From contig NZ_CP121473.1 in assembly GCF_033954455.1 (NCBI RefSeq), positions 3,706,501-3,770,500 of the forward strand: a stretch of DNA of 64,000 nt, read 5' to 3'. Shown here in pieces: positions 31,455 through 49,316 of this stretch. The translations under genes and the position numbers were made by a program. Numbering within the stretch: the first letter of the stretch is position 1; every line of letters begins with the position of its first letter. The stretch comes from Thiorhodovibrio litoralis. GTDB lineage: Bacteria > Pseudomonadota > Gammaproteobacteria > Chromatiales > Chromatiaceae. Under the pieces are notes generated by a model. It was not told where the DNA came from. It did no database searches and saw only the letters and a program-made list of their open reading frames with translations.

Positions 31455-31500
31455 TAACGATGACCAGCGAAAAGGATGACTAGCGAATGATTACCAGCGG
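31455..31500 (-). repeat. duplicated rpsG gene end, 16-bp units
   Basis: Plus-strand units TAACGATGACCAGCGA (31455), AAAGGATGACTAGCGA (31471) and the gene end AATGATTACCAGCGG (31486-31500). On the coding strand each unit has CGCTGG or CGCTAG followed by TAATCAT or TCATC, i.e. the last two codons and the stop region of rpsG. Confidence 0.85.
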
Positions 31501-31961
31501 TAATGGGAGAAGGCCTTGTTGGCTTCCGCCATCCGATGGGTATCTTCTTTCTTCTTCACCGCGGTGCCACGCGCCTCGGCTGCGTCCATCAACTCTCCGG
31601 CAAGCCGCAGCGCCATCGACTTTTCCGAGCGTTTGCGCGAGGCATCAATCAACCAGCGCATCGCCAGCGTATTGCGCCGCGACGGGCGAACTTCGATCGG
31701 AACTTGATAGGTCGCACCACCGACGCGGCGCGATTTAACCTCGACGACCGGGCGCACATTTTCCATCGCCAGATCCAGCAGTTCGAGCGGCTCCCCACCC
31801 TTTTTTGAGGCAACCTGATCGAGCGCGCCGTAAAGAATGCGCTCGGCAACCGACTTTTTGCCGTCTTCCATCACCATGTTGATGAACTTGGCAAGCAACT
31901 CGCTACCGTGCTTGGGGTCCGGCAGGATCTGGCGGCGAGCAACAATGCGTCTTCTAGGCAT
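31491..31961 (-). CDS. rpsG: 30S ribosomal protein uS7
   Basis: A 156-residue primary assembly protein of the 30S head: [31 protein letters not shown] and the signature [25 protein letters not shown]. It ends FSHYRW, and that end is repeated in the following spacer. In E. coli S7 binds the S12-S7 spacer; here that spacer has two 18-bp units. Confidence 0.97.
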   Translation of the reverse strand: MPRRRIVARRQILPDPKHGSELLAKFINMVMEDGKKSVAERILYGALDQVASKKGGEPLELLDLAMENVRPVVEVKSRRVGGATYQVPIEVRPSRRNTLAMRWLIDASRKRSEKSMALRLAGELMDAAEARGTAVKKKEDTHRMAEANKAFSHYRW

Positions 31962-32018
31962 GAGAAAATGACTCCGGATTCAAGGGCGCGGGCGCCGATC
32001 TGGTAGGCCGCGGGCTCT

Positions 32019-32054
32019 TTACTCTCGATTACAACTAAGCGCTCGATTATGACT
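32019..32054 (-). repeat. two 18-bp units in the rpsL-rpsG spacer
   Basis: Plus-strand TTACTCTCGATTACAACT (32019-32036) and AAGCGCTCGATTATGACT (32037-32054) share CTCGATTA.-.ACT. They lie just downstream of the rpsL stop. Confidence 0.7.
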
Positions 32055-32066
32055 TCACGCTTTGGC

Positions 32067-32441
32067 TTAACTCTTCGGCCGTTTGGCGCCGTACTTGGAA
32101 CGACCCTGGCGGCGCTTCTCGACACCCGAGGTATCTAGGGTGCCGCGCACGGTATGGTAACGCACGCCGGGCAAGTCCTTGACGCGGCCGCCGCGAATCA
32201 ACACCACCGAGTGCTCCTGCAGGTTATGCCCCTCGCCGCCGATGTAGGAAGCCACCTCAAAGCCATTGGTCAGGCGAACGCGCGCGACTTTACGCAGCGC
32301 GGAGTTGGGCTTCTTCGGCGTCGTGGTATAAACACGCGTGCAGACGCCACGCTTTTGCGGGCAGGCCTCAAGCGCCGGAACATTGCTCTTTGCAACCTTG
32401 CGCTTGCGCGGATTACGCACCAATTGATTGACGGTAGCCAT
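32067..32441 (-). CDS. rpsL: 30S ribosomal protein uS12
   Basis: A 124-residue decoding-site protein: [63 protein letters not shown]. Lys at the positions equivalent to E. coli 43 and 88 ([22 protein letters not shown]) is wild type, so no streptomycin resistance is indicated. It heads the str genes; GGAGAAG precedes the ATG and two promoter-like sequences lie upstream at 32714 and 32995. Confidence 0.97.
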   Translation of the reverse strand: MATVNQLVRNPRKRKVAKSNVPALEACPQKRGVCTRVYTTTPKKPNSALRKVARVRLTNGFEVASYIGGEGHNLQEHSVVLIRGGRVKDLPGVRYHTVRGTLDTSGVEKRRQGRSKYGAKRPKS

Positions 32442-32464
32442 GCAAAATCTTCTCCGATAAGCGC

Positions 32465-32547
32465 ATCGATTCCGATGCCCCAGTTCCGATGCTCTAGCTC
32501 AGGGCGTCGAGGCAATTGTTGCCAAGACACTGTTGTTCCAAAGACAC
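32465..32547 (-). repeat. two pairs of tandem units in the rpsL leader
   Basis: Plus-strand ATCGATTCCGATGC (32465-32478) with CCCAGTTCCGATGC (32479-32492), and AATTGTTGCCAAGACAC (32514-32530) with TGTTGTTCCAAAGACAC (32531-32547). Confidence 0.7.
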
Positions 32548-32713
32548 CGTGCAATTCAGTTCGCTGCGACAAAAGCGGCTCGCCGCCAGCACGCACTGAA
32601 GGTACCGACAGAGGGGCCTTTGACTGCTTGAAGATCCGACGCGGTGTCGAGCGCCTTAGAGATCGCGAGCAGGTATTGGATGCATCGGACTCTTGCTCAT
32701 AACAGCGCCCAAA

Positions 32714-32742
32714 ACTATAGGATTGAATCCATTTAGGATCAA
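32714..32742 (-). promoter_or_regulatory. second promoter-like element before rpsL
   Basis: Minus strand: TTGATC (32742-32737), 17-bp spacer, TATAGT (32719-32714). It predicts a ~265-nt leader. Confidence 0.55.
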
Positions 32743-32961
32743 ACCCATATTAATGGAAGCGACCATTTGACGCTTAGTCTGATGCACTCCCTGCCGCGGA
32801 TCACGAAGATCCAGTCGCTAAGATAGGCTAGCCGGTTGGTGTCGCTTTGCCGAGACCCTTGCCCGCTGTTGGCCCAGCGCGCGGGAAACGGAAATTCGAC
32901 ATTTAAGGCCAGCCGTCCGCGCCTTCTGGATTAGGTGCCGACGGGTTCGGGAAATAAGCAA

Positions 32962-32979
32962 GCCGGCATAAATGCCGGC
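32962..32979 (-). terminator. hairpin just after the str promoter, terminator-like
   Basis: GCCGGCA-TTTA-TGCCGGC followed on the minus strand by TTGCTTATTT. It lies about 90 nt after the rpoC stop but also within the first ~30 nt of a transcript begun at the 32995 promoter. It may end rpoC transcription, attenuate the str operon, or both. Confidence 0.6.
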
Positions 32980-32994
32980 CAACTAAGACGCGGA

Positions 32995-33023
32995 AGTATA
33001 AGATCAGACTTTCAGGCTGTCAA
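32995..33023 (-). promoter_or_regulatory. strong sigma-70 promoter of the str operon
   Basis: Minus strand: TTGACA (33023-33018), 17-bp spacer, TATACT (33000-32995). The -35 is a full consensus match and the spacing is optimal. Confidence 0.85.
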
Positions 33024-33071
33024 GACCCAGATTACCGTGCGATGACATGACCCGCCCGTGCTGAGTTCCGC

Positions 33072-37289
<4,218 letters not shown>

Positions 37290-37416
37290 GACCTTACCTC
37301 CTGAATGCGTAAATCCGGTGGCTATCGGGGGCTGTCATGACCCAGCATGCCCGAAGCGCGGGCCCGCGAGAGCCCAAATGGTGCACCATAGGCCTCCAGG
37401 GCCCAGTCCCGCGGAG

Positions 37417-41568
<4,152 letters not shown>

Positions 41569-41760
41569 GCTGCCTTCCCTCTGGTTTCGCTCAGCCGATT
41601 GGCTCGGAGTGATCTATGTTTGCGCTCTTGTGCCAGATGCGCGAAATGCGCGATGCTGGCTTTAGCGCGGGCGACTTCAATCGATAACTATCATGAAATG
41701 CCCGGCCTGCCGCGCCAATGGGGGTGATTTGAGTAGATCAACCCCGGGCAAACGGCGAAA

Positions 41761-41785
41761 GGCCGGTGGCAAAATGCCACCAGCC
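41761..41785 (-). terminator. hairpin between rplL and rpoB, attenuator candidate
   Basis: GGCTGGTGGCA / TGCCACCGGCC (one mismatch pair) with a 3-4-nt loop, 28 nt after the rplL stop, followed by TTTCGCC. In E. coli a partial terminator at this place lets more L7/L12 than beta be made; that role is inferred here. Confidence 0.7.
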
Positions 41786-41813
41786 TCGCTTTTCGCATGC
41801 GATTGCCGCGACC

Positions 41814-42191
41814 TTACTTGATTTCGACAGCAGCGCCGGCCTCTTCAAGCTGCTTCTTGGCTTCCTCGGCATCCGCCTTGGAAACGCCCTCTTTCAGCGT
41901 AGTCGGCGCGCCTTCGACTGCCTCCTTGGCTTCCTTCAGACCAAGACCGGTGATGCCACGCACCGCCTTGATGACACCAACCTTGTTGGCGCCAAAGGAG
42001 GTCAGCACCACGTCGAATTCGGTCTTCTCCTCGGCCGGAGCCGCGTCGCCGCCGGCTGCCGCCGGAGCCGCAGCGACAGCCGCCGCCGCGGTGACGCCGA
42101 ATTTCTCTTCCATCTTCTCAATCAGATCGACAACATCCATCACCGACTTTTCGGCGATGGCTTCAAGGATTTCTTCGTTCGATAAAGCCAT
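41814..42191 (-). CDS. rplL: 50S ribosomal protein bL12
   Basis: Stalk protein of 125 residues that recruits GTPase factors. N-terminal dimerisation part [33 protein letters not shown], Ala-rich hinge, and C-terminal domain with [45 protein letters not shown]. The ATG at 42191 is preceded by AGGAG. A 26-residue extension to 42269 is not family-like. It is between rplJ and rpoB. Confidence 0.97.
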   Translation of the reverse strand: MALSNEEILEAIAEKSVMDVVDLIEKMEEKFGVTAAAAVAAAPAAAGGDAAPAEEKTEFDVVLTSFGANKVGVIKAVRGITGLGLKEAKEAVEGAPTTLKEGVSKADAEEAKKQLEEAGAAVEIK

Positions 42192-42341
42192 CTGGGCTCT
42201 CCTGAAAATTTGGGGAAATCGATCAGTCCGCTTGGCTCGAAGACCGCCAGACACGCCTAGACCGGGCAACTCCGCGACAGCCGGCGCGGCCAGGGGACCA
42301 GCAACCGGGTATCACAGGCAGCGGTCGAAGGATTGCGCGTG

Positions 42342-42869
42342 TCAAGCCGCCTCTTTTGCGTCGCGAACCGCCGCCAAGGTGCGGACCAGCTTGCCGGGCA
42401 CCTCGTTCATCGTTGCCGCGAGTTTCTGCACTGGCGCCTTCATCACCGCCATCAACTGGCTGATCGCCTCGTCGTAGGTCGGCATCTTCGCCAGGGCCGA
42501 CAGTTGCGCAGGCTCGAGCAGCTTGCCGGAGATGGCAATCAGCTTGACCTGGAACTTGTCGTGCGTTTTCGCGAAAGACTCAGCGACACGCGCGACGGAG
42601 CCAGGGTCTTCCTGGCCGAACGCGAGCAATAATGGCCCGCGCAACCCGTCGCCCATGCAGGAAAAGTCGGTATCAGCCAACGCGCGCTTGGCGAGCGTAT
42701 TCTTGACCACCCGGACATAGACACCTGCCTTACGCGCTTCCACGCGCAACGCCGTCATCTCCTCGACCGTGAGGCCTCGATACTCAGCACCAATCGCCGA
42801 ATAGGCTGTTTTCGCGACTTCCGCAACTTCGGCAACGACTGTTTCTTTCTGGGCGTAAGTCAGCGCCAC
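42342..42869 (-). CDS. rplJ: 50S ribosomal protein uL10
   Basis: A 175-residue stalk base protein that binds L12 dimers: MALTYAQKETVVAEVAEVAK and RGLTVEEMTALRVEARKAGVYVRVVKNTLAKRAL. The start is GTG at 42869, with the near-perfect TAGGAGGT upstream. Its mRNA leader resembles the L10 autoregulatory leader. It is preceded by rplA and followed by rplL. Confidence 0.96.
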   Translation of the reverse strand: MALTYAQKETVVAEVAEVAKTAYSAIGAEYRGLTVEEMTALRVEARKAGVYVRVVKNTLAKRALADTDFSCMGDGLRGPLLLAFGQEDPGSVARVAESFAKTHDKFQVKLIAISGKLLEPAQLSALAKMPTYDEAISQLMAVMKAPVQKLAATMNEVPGKLVRTLAAVRDAKEAA

Positions 42870-42894
42870 GTTCGTTACCTCCTAAAAATCAGGT

Positions 42895-43120
42895 ATGGCA
42901 TTTCCGCCTTCCCCGATCACCAAGCCGGACCCGGTGTCCCTACCCGCTTCCAGCTGTCAGGTTATTGGTGCACTTTTACCAGTATCCCTACACCGGCATC
43001 CTCACGGAGTCCAGCACACCGTCTGCGCAGGCCCGAGCATTAAGCTTGCCACCCGACTGATCCTCAAACGGCTTCAATCGGGCGCAAGCACCTGCGGTCT
43101 TTGACAGCCGCCGGCCTGCT
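42895..43120 (-). promoter_or_regulatory. L10-type mRNA leader upstream of rplJ
   Basis: The 296-bp rplA-rplJ spacer has, on the coding strand, AAAGACCGCAGGTGC ... GGGCCTGCGCAGACGGTG, segments like those of the known L10 leader (Rfam RF00557), where L10 or L10-L12 binds to repress rplJL translation. Precise boundaries are not determined by eye. Confidence 0.65.
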
Positions 43121-43165
43121 CGGCAAGCCGGTGCCCCAAAGTCTTGTGCTGCGGCAAAGTTTCGG

Positions 43166-43861
43166 TCAGAAACTGAGCGCGCTGTGATCGACGATCAGCC
43201 CCGGCCCCATGGTCGAAGACACCGTGACCTTTTTCATATAGATGCCCTTGGCGGCGCTCGGCTTGATCTTCATCAGATTAGTGAGCAGCGCCTCAAGGTT
43301 TTCTTTCAGCTTGACCGGTTCGAAGTCAATCTTGCCAAGCGGGCAGTGAATAATCCCGCCCTTGTCGGTGCGGAAGCGCACCTGCCCGGCTTTGGCGTTC
43401 TCGACGGCCTCGGCGACATTGGGCGTGACAGTGCCGACCTTGGGGTTCGGCATCAGTCCCCGTGGCCCCAGTATCTTGCCGAGCTGGCCGACCACCCGCA
43501 TCGCGTCCGGAGAGGCGATGACGACGTCGTAGTCAAGATTTCCGCCCTTCATCTCTTCGGCGAGGTCATCCATCCCGACGCGGTCAGCGCCAGCGGCTGT
43601 GGCCGCGTCAGCGTTGGCGCCCTGGGTGAAAACAGCCACGCGCACGACCTTGCCAATACCGTGCGGCAACTGCGCTGATCCGCGCACAACCTGGTCAGAT
43701 TTACGTGGGTCAACACCGAGATTGACCGACACATCAATATTCTCACTGAACTTGACGGCCGAGATATCCTTGAGCAGCGAAAAGGCTTCTTCCGCCTCGT
43801 AGACGCGACCGTGTTCTATCTTCTCCGCGATCTTACTCGCGCGTTTCGACAACTTAGCCAT
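43166..43861 (-). CDS. rplA: 50S ribosomal protein uL1
   Basis: A 231-residue E-site stalk protein: [32 protein letters not shown] and the signature [22 protein letters not shown]. Its ATG overlaps the rplK stop by one base (TAATG), so L11 and L1 translation are coupled, as in the E. coli L11 operon where L1 represses both. Confidence 0.97.
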   Translation of the reverse strand: MAKLSKRASKIAEKIEHGRVYEAEEAFSLLKDISAVKFSENIDVSVNLGVDPRKSDQVVRGSAQLPHGIGKVVRVAVFTQGANADAATAAGADRVGMDDLAEEMKGGNLDYDVVIASPDAMRVVGQLGKILGPRGLMPNPKVGTVTPNVAEAVENAKAGQVRFRTDKGGIIHCPLGKIDFEPVKLKENLEALLTNLMKIKPSAAKGIYMKKVTVSSTMGPGLIVDHSALSF

Positions 43862-44295
43862 TACTCGACCCCCTCCACATTCAGACCCATGGCTCTGGCG
43901 CTGCCGGCAATGGTGCGCACAGCAGCATCAAGATCAGCGGCATTGAGGTCGGGCATCTTGGTGTTGGCGATCTCCTCGAGCTGGGCCCGGTTGACGGTAC
44001 CCACCTTATTGAGATTGGGTATCGGGCTGCCTTTGTCGATACCGGCGGCCTTTTTCAGCAAAATTGAGGCCGGTGGTGTCTTGGTGACGAAGGTAAAGCT
44101 GCGATCGGTATAAACGGTAATGACCACCGGAGTCGGCAGTCCTTTCTCGAGCTCCTGCGTCTTGGCGTTGAAGGCCTTGCAGAACTCCATGATGTTCACG
44201 CCGTGCTGACCCAGTGCCGGACCAACCGGCGGGCTGGGATTCGCTTCTCCGGCCTTCACCTGCAACTTGATGTAGGCGGATATCTTTTTTGCCAT
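43861..44295 (-). CDS. rplK: 50S ribosomal protein uL11
   Basis: A 144-residue GTPase-centre protein: [44 protein letters not shown], and a C-terminal domain with [16 protein letters not shown]. The N-terminal proline pair that binds thiostrepton ([10 protein letters not shown]) is present. It follows nusG across 106 bp. Confidence 0.97.
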   Translation of the reverse strand: MAKKISAYIKLQVKAGEANPSPPVGPALGQHGVNIMEFCKAFNAKTQELEKGLPTPVVITVYTDRSFTFVTKTPPASILLKKAAGIDKGSPIPNLNKVGTVNRAQLEEIANTKMPDLNAADLDAAVRTIAGSARAMGLNVEGVE

Positions 44296-44401
44296 TGATT
44301 GTTACTCCTGATGGGTGCAAGCGCCGGCCTCAAGGACCGGCTCCCCGTTAGCGCGCCCAAAGCCATCGGCCGTGAGCGCCTGTTCTGCCATTAAATTCGG
44401 T

Positions 44402-44935
44402 TCATCCCTTTTCGATCTGCGCAAATTCGAGATCGACCGGAGTGGAGCGACCAAAAATCAGTACCGACACCTTGACTCGACTCTTCTCGTAGTCCACTTC
44501 CTCGACCACGCCGTTGAAATCGGTGAAAGGCCCGTCGGTAACGCGAACAACTTCGCCGGGCTCGTACAGCACCTTGGGCCGTGGCTTTTCGACGCCTTCC
44601 TGCACCCGCTGCAGAATGGCCTCCGCCTGCGAATCCGGGATCGGCGCCGGACGATCGCCCTGGCCGCCAATAAAGCCCATTACCCGAGGAACATCCTTGA
44701 CGAGATGCCAGGTCTCGTCGGTCATTTCCATTTGGATCAGCACATAGCCTGGGAAGAACTTACGCTCGCTCTTGCGCTGTTGTCCGCCTCGAATCTCGAC
44801 GACTTCTTCGGTAGGGACCAGAATTTCCCCGAAAAACTCTTCCTTGCCCTCGCGCTTGATGCGGTCGAGCAATGAACGGCGCACCTGGGCCTCGAAGCCG
44901 GAAAAGGCATGGATCACATACCAGCGCATAGCCAT
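44402..44935 (-). CDS. nusG: transcription termination/antitermination factor NusG
   Basis: Elongation factor that binds RNA polymerase, Rho and S10. The 177-residue product has the NGN domain ([48 protein letters not shown]) and the C-terminal KOW domain ([24 protein letters not shown]). Two in-frame ATGs (44935 and 44929) are possible. It starts four bases after secE. Confidence 0.97.
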   Translation of the reverse strand: MAMRWYVIHAFSGFEAQVRRSLLDRIKREGKEEFFGEILVPTEEVVEIRGGQQRKSERKFFPGYVLIQMEMTDETWHLVKDVPRVMGFIGGQGDRPAPIPDSQAEAILQRVQEGVEKPRPKVLYEPGEVVRVTDGPFTDFNGVVEEVDYEKSRVKVSVLIFGRSTPVDLEFAQIEKG

Positions 44936-44939
44936 GACG

Positions 44940-45317
44940 TCAGCCCCCGTGTCCGGTGAGCAGACGCAGAATCGACATCAACAGGGTATCGAACAGCCAC
45001 AGGAGAATGCCGAGAATCAGCACCATGACGATCACGACCAGGGTGGTCTGTATGGTTTCCTGCCGTGTGGGCCACACCACCCGACGCACTTCCATGCGCG
45101 AATCCGAAGCGAAACGCCATAGCTTGCGCCCAGGCCCCGACGTCAGCCCGATCGCCGAGGCTCCCGCCGCAATGGCAAGCAGGACAATCACCCGCAACAA
45201 CAGGGAGTAGGTCGCGAAAAAATAGAAGCCCCAGATGCCGGCCACCAAAAGAGTGACCGCCACTGCGAGCTTCAGCGTATCCAGTTTGGACGCGCCTGTC
45301 TCGGCTCGTGCATTCAT
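44940..45317 (-). CDS. secE: protein translocase subunit SecE
   Basis: Translocon subunit of 125 residues with three membrane segments (about residues 17-36, 41-60, 91-115), as in E. coli, and the conserved amphipathic segment [17 protein letters not shown] before the last one. It follows tRNA-Trp and precedes nusG, standard order. Confidence 0.95.
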   Translation of the reverse strand: MNARAETGASKLDTLKLAVAVTLLVAGIWGFYFFATYSLLLRVIVLLAIAAGASAIGLTSGPGRKLWRFASDSRMEVRRVVWPTRQETIQTTLVVIVMVLILGILLWLFDTLLMSILRLLTGHGG

Positions 45318-45348
45318 GTAAGAGAAGCGCCCTATTAGCGCGATTGTT

Positions 45349-45424
<76 letters not shown>

Positions 45425-45535
45425 AAATCGATGAGCGCCTTTGCCACTAAGCCGTTACGGCCAGAGCAAAGGCGCGACTAACGGCAAGCGGGGCTCGGCG
45501 TCAGCCGTTACCCGCCGCCGCGAGCGAAGATCTCG

Positions 45536-46726
<1,191 letters not shown>

Positions 46727-46801
46727 GGCTCAATCCCCGCAAGCACTAAAATTGACTTTTCTGGCAACCACTCACCGGCAGCCTTTGACACCTGAACAAT
46801 A

Positions 46802-46877
46802 TGGAGCCCATGACCGGAGTCGAACCGGTGACCTCACCCTTACCAAGGGTGTGCTCTACCAACTGAGCTACATGGGC
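46802..46877 (-). tRNA. tRNA-Thr (GGT)
   Basis: Acceptor GCCCATG/CATGGGC, anticodon GGT in CTTGGTAAG, T-arm GGTTCGACTCC, encoded CCA. Confidence 0.96.
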
Positions 46878-47006
46878 CTGAGCAACACGGACGACACTGA
46901 TAGCTGACGACCGACACAAAATCAAAGGCGGCAGAAATGCACAAAGCCCGGAAGCAAAACTGCAGCAAGCCAGCCTCAAGCAAACACCGAGTTTCGATAA
47001 ACCGTC

Positions 47007-47080
47007 TGGAGCGGGTGATGGGAATCGAACCCACACCATCAGCTTGGAAGGCTGAGGTTCTACCGTTGAACTACACCCGC
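47007..47080 (-). tRNA. tRNA-Gly (TCC)
   Basis: Acceptor GCGGGTG/CACCCGC, anticodon TCC in CTTCCAA, T-arm GGTTCGATTCC, encoded CCA. Confidence 0.96.
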
Positions 47081-47095
47081 ACGTTCTTCCACCGG

Positions 47096-47143
47096 CAAGT
47101 CGCTAGACTTGCAAGCTTTCGGACCCGCAAAGTTTTTGGACCG
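47096..47143 (-). repeat. three 16-bp units between tRNA-Tyr and tRNA-Gly
   Basis: Plus-strand CAAGTCGCTAGACTTG (47096), CAAGCTTTCGGACCCG (47112), CAAAGTTTTTGGACCG (47128). They share CAA.-.TTT.GGACC-like positions. Confidence 0.7.
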
Positions 47144-47324
47144 GCGGAGCTGTTTGATTGGCTCCGGACCAGTCCTTCATAGCTGCCGATCAACAAACTC
47201 GCAAATCTTAAGTGCCCGGTCCTGCACAAATGCCGACCTGCAGAACTTTGAAGACCCAAAGCCCCTTGCGCAACTCAGCCGGGATACCATTAGCCTGAAA
47301 TATTTTTGGCTTAAGACCCTGGTC

Positions 47325-47409
47325 TGGTGGAGGGAGGAGGATTCGAACCTCCGAAGGCTGAGCCGCCAGATTTACAGTCTGGTCCCTTTGACCGCTCGGG
47401 AACCCCTCC
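47325..47409 (-). tRNA. tRNA-Tyr (GTA)
   Basis: Acceptor GGAGGGG/CTCCCTCC region, long variable arm, anticodon GTA in CTGTAAATC, T-arm GGTTCGAATCC, encoded CCA. It is the first RNA of the tRNA-tuf transcript. Confidence 0.96.
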
Positions 47410-47423
47410 GAATCAAGCTGACC

Positions 47424-47452
47424 AGTATAAGCGCCCAGGACATGAAGGTCAA
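47424..47452 (-). promoter_or_regulatory. strong sigma-70 promoter for tRNA-Tyr-Gly-Thr-tuf
   Basis: Minus strand: TTGACC (47452-47447), 17-bp spacer, TATACT (47429-47424). The predicted start is about 8 nt before the tRNA-Tyr 5' end. Confidence 0.85.
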
Positions 47453-47659
47453 CTTGCCCGATAACGCTTTTGCCTCCTGATCCGGTTAGAATACCGCAGG
47501 TTGGATACCCGAGTTACATCAAAGGGCGCAACCGACTAGCTCGAATCGCCGATCGCCCAGGATTCAGATTTCGTGGTATCCCAAAAACCCTACTGACAAC
47601 ATTGGCACCGGGCGGCGGTTCTCCTACCGCGCCGGTCCGCGCGCGAGGCTTACTACATC

Positions 47660-49006
47660 ATGGACATTACAATCTTCGGAAGTGGCTATGTCGGGCTGGT
47701 CACCGGCGCCTGCCTGGCGGAAGTCGGCAACGACGTCCTTTGCGTTGATATCGACCAGCGCAAAATCGATATGCTCAACAGCGGCGGCGTGCCCATCTTC
47801 GAGCCCGGTCTTGACGCGCTGATTGCCCGCAACCGCGAGGCGGGACGCATGTCCTTCACCACCGATGCCGCCGCCGGCATTTCTCACGGTCTGTTTCAGT
47901 TCATCGCCGTGGGCACCCCACCGGATGAAGACGGCTCAGCTGACCTGTCCCATGTGCTGGCAGTAGCCGACATGATCGGGCGTCATTTGACTGAGTACCG
48001 CGTGGTTGTCGACAAATCCACTGTCCCGGTTGGCACCGCCGATCGCGTCGCCGCTCGCATCCGCGAGCGCCTCGAAGAACGCGGCGTGCCGATCGAGTTC
48101 GACGTCGTCTCGAACCCGGAGTTCCTGAAAGAAGGCGCGGCTATTGAAGATTTCATGCGCCCGGACCGGATTATTGTCGGCACCGACAACCCGCGCACCG
48201 GTGAGTTGCTGCGCGCGCTCTACGCGCCTTTCAATCGCAACCGCGACCGCCTGTTGCTGATGGACGTGCGTTCCGCCGAGCTCACCAAGTACGCCGCCAA
48301 TTCGATGCTGGCGACCAAAATCAGTTTTATGAACGAGCTGGCCAATATAGCCGAGGCTGTCGGTGCAGACATCGAGCGCGTACGCATCGGTATCGGCTCG
48401 GACCCGCGCATCGGCTACCAATTCATTTACCCCGGCTGCGGCTATGGTGGCTCCTGTTTTCCCAAGGACGTGCGCGCACTCGAGCGCACGGCGACCGACA
48501 CCGGAGTAAATGTGCCACTCCTACAGGCGGTCGAGACCGTCAACCACCGTCAGAAGGATGTGCTGTTTGAAAAAATCAGCGCCTTTTTCGATGGTAACCT
48601 GCGCGGCAAAACCTTCGCACTCTGGGGATTGGCGTTCAAGCCCAACACCGACGACATGCGCGAGGCCTCAAGCCGGCGTCTGATGGAACACCTGTGGAAT
48701 GCTGGCGCCCGGGTGCGCGCCTTCGACCCCGTCGCCATCGACGAAGCCAGACGCATCTATGGTGAGCGCGCCGATCTCGAACTTGTCGAAGACCAGATGG
48801 CGGCGCTGCACGGCACCGAAGCGCTGGTCATCGTGACCGAGTGGAATCAGTTCCGCAGCCCCGACCTGGCCGCGGTGCGCGACCAACTCGGCCACCGGGT
48901 CATTTTTGACGGACGCAACATGTTCGACCCGCTACAGGTCGCCAACACCGGACTGACTTATGTCTCCATCGGCCGCCAACCCGTTGCAGCCCTGACCGAA
49001 AACTAA
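47660..49006 (+). CDS. UDP-glucose 6-dehydrogenase
   Basis: Oxidises UDP-glucose to UDP-glucuronate in two NAD-dependent steps, feeding polysaccharide synthesis. The 448-residue product has the Rossmann [21 protein letters not shown], the substrate segment [11 protein letters not shown], the catalytic cysteine in [10 protein letters not shown] and the C-terminal [12 protein letters not shown]. It diverges from the tRNA-tuf operon. No other sugar gene lies near it, and it is transcribed toward a FadL-like gene 310 bp away. The name tuaD/ugd is used in other bacteria. Confidence 0.95.
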   Translation: MDITIFGSGYVGLVTGACLAEVGNDVLCVDIDQRKIDMLNSGGVPIFEPGLDALIARNREAGRMSFTTDAAAGISHGLFQFIAVGTPPDEDGSADLSHVLAVADMIGRHLTEYRVVVDKSTVPVGTADRVAARIRERLEERGVPIEFDVVSNPEFLKEGAAIEDFMRPDRIIVGTDNPRTGELLRALYAPFNRNRDRLLLMDVRSAELTKYAANSMLATKISFMNELANIAEAVGADIERVRIGIGSDPRIGYQFIYPGCGYGGSCFPKDVRALERTATDTGVNVPLLQAVETVNHRQKDVLFEKISAFFDGNLRGKTFALWGLAFKPNTDDMREASSRRLMEHLWNAGARVRAFDPVAIDEARRIYGERADLELVEDQMAALHGTEALVIVTEWNQFRSPDLAAVRDQLGHRVIFDGRNMFDPLQVANTGLTYVSIGRQPVAALTEN

Positions 49007-49170
49007 GCGCCTGGCTTATGCCGCGCGACAGGCTTGTACTTTTTGCAACGCCCGCCCGCTTTCGCCCTAACAGACCGACCAGACCCAAAGTCGCACCTCT
49101 TGCACAGTGGCCGCACAACGCCCCAAGTTGTGGCGCTGGCGAGTGCTTTCGCCCGATTGAGTGGCAGAAT

Positions 49171-49200
49171 ATGACAGAACGCAACCAAGTACGTTAAAAT
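49171..49200 (+). promoter_or_regulatory. candidate promoter for the FadL-like gene
   Basis: ATGACA (49171-49176), 18-bp spacer, TAAAAT (49195-49200); each hexamer has five of six consensus bases. Confidence 0.55.
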
Positions 49201-49233
49201 TTCACACAAACTCGTAACATTATGCTACAACTA

Positions 49234-49251
49234 TGTTGCAACGCTGCAACA
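49234..49251 (+). promoter_or_regulatory. palindrome in the FadL-like leader
   Basis: TGTTGCA-ACGC-TGCAACA, a perfect 7-bp inverted repeat about 30 nt after the promoter and 65 nt before the ATG. It may be an operator or a 5' hairpin. Confidence 0.45.
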
Positions 49252-49316
49252 ATTCTGCTCCAGCCAGCATAGTCGTGGTAAAAAAACATCACCCAACGAG
49301 GAGGAGTACGACAATA

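Larger units (their letters stand above)
32442..33071 (-). other. 630-bp rpoC-rpsL spacer with promoters and leader
   Basis: No gene was recognised here. Read toward rpsL it contains a consensus-like promoter (33023-32995), a GC-rich hairpin with a T-rich tail (32979-32962), a second promoter-like pair (32742-32714), and two short direct repeats near the rpsL start (17 bp at 32514-32547; 14 bp at 32465-32492). Confidence 0.7.
49007..49316 (+). other. 310-bp spacer before the FadL-like gene
   Basis: It holds a weak hairpin GCCTG ... CAGGC near 49010, a promoter candidate (49171-49200), a palindrome (49234-49251) and the leader of the FadL-like gene. No coding region was recognised. Confidence 0.6.

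Noticed and set aside
44323-44341. Hairpin between rplK and nusG
   Set aside because: Only a 5-bp stem without a T-run; too weak to call.
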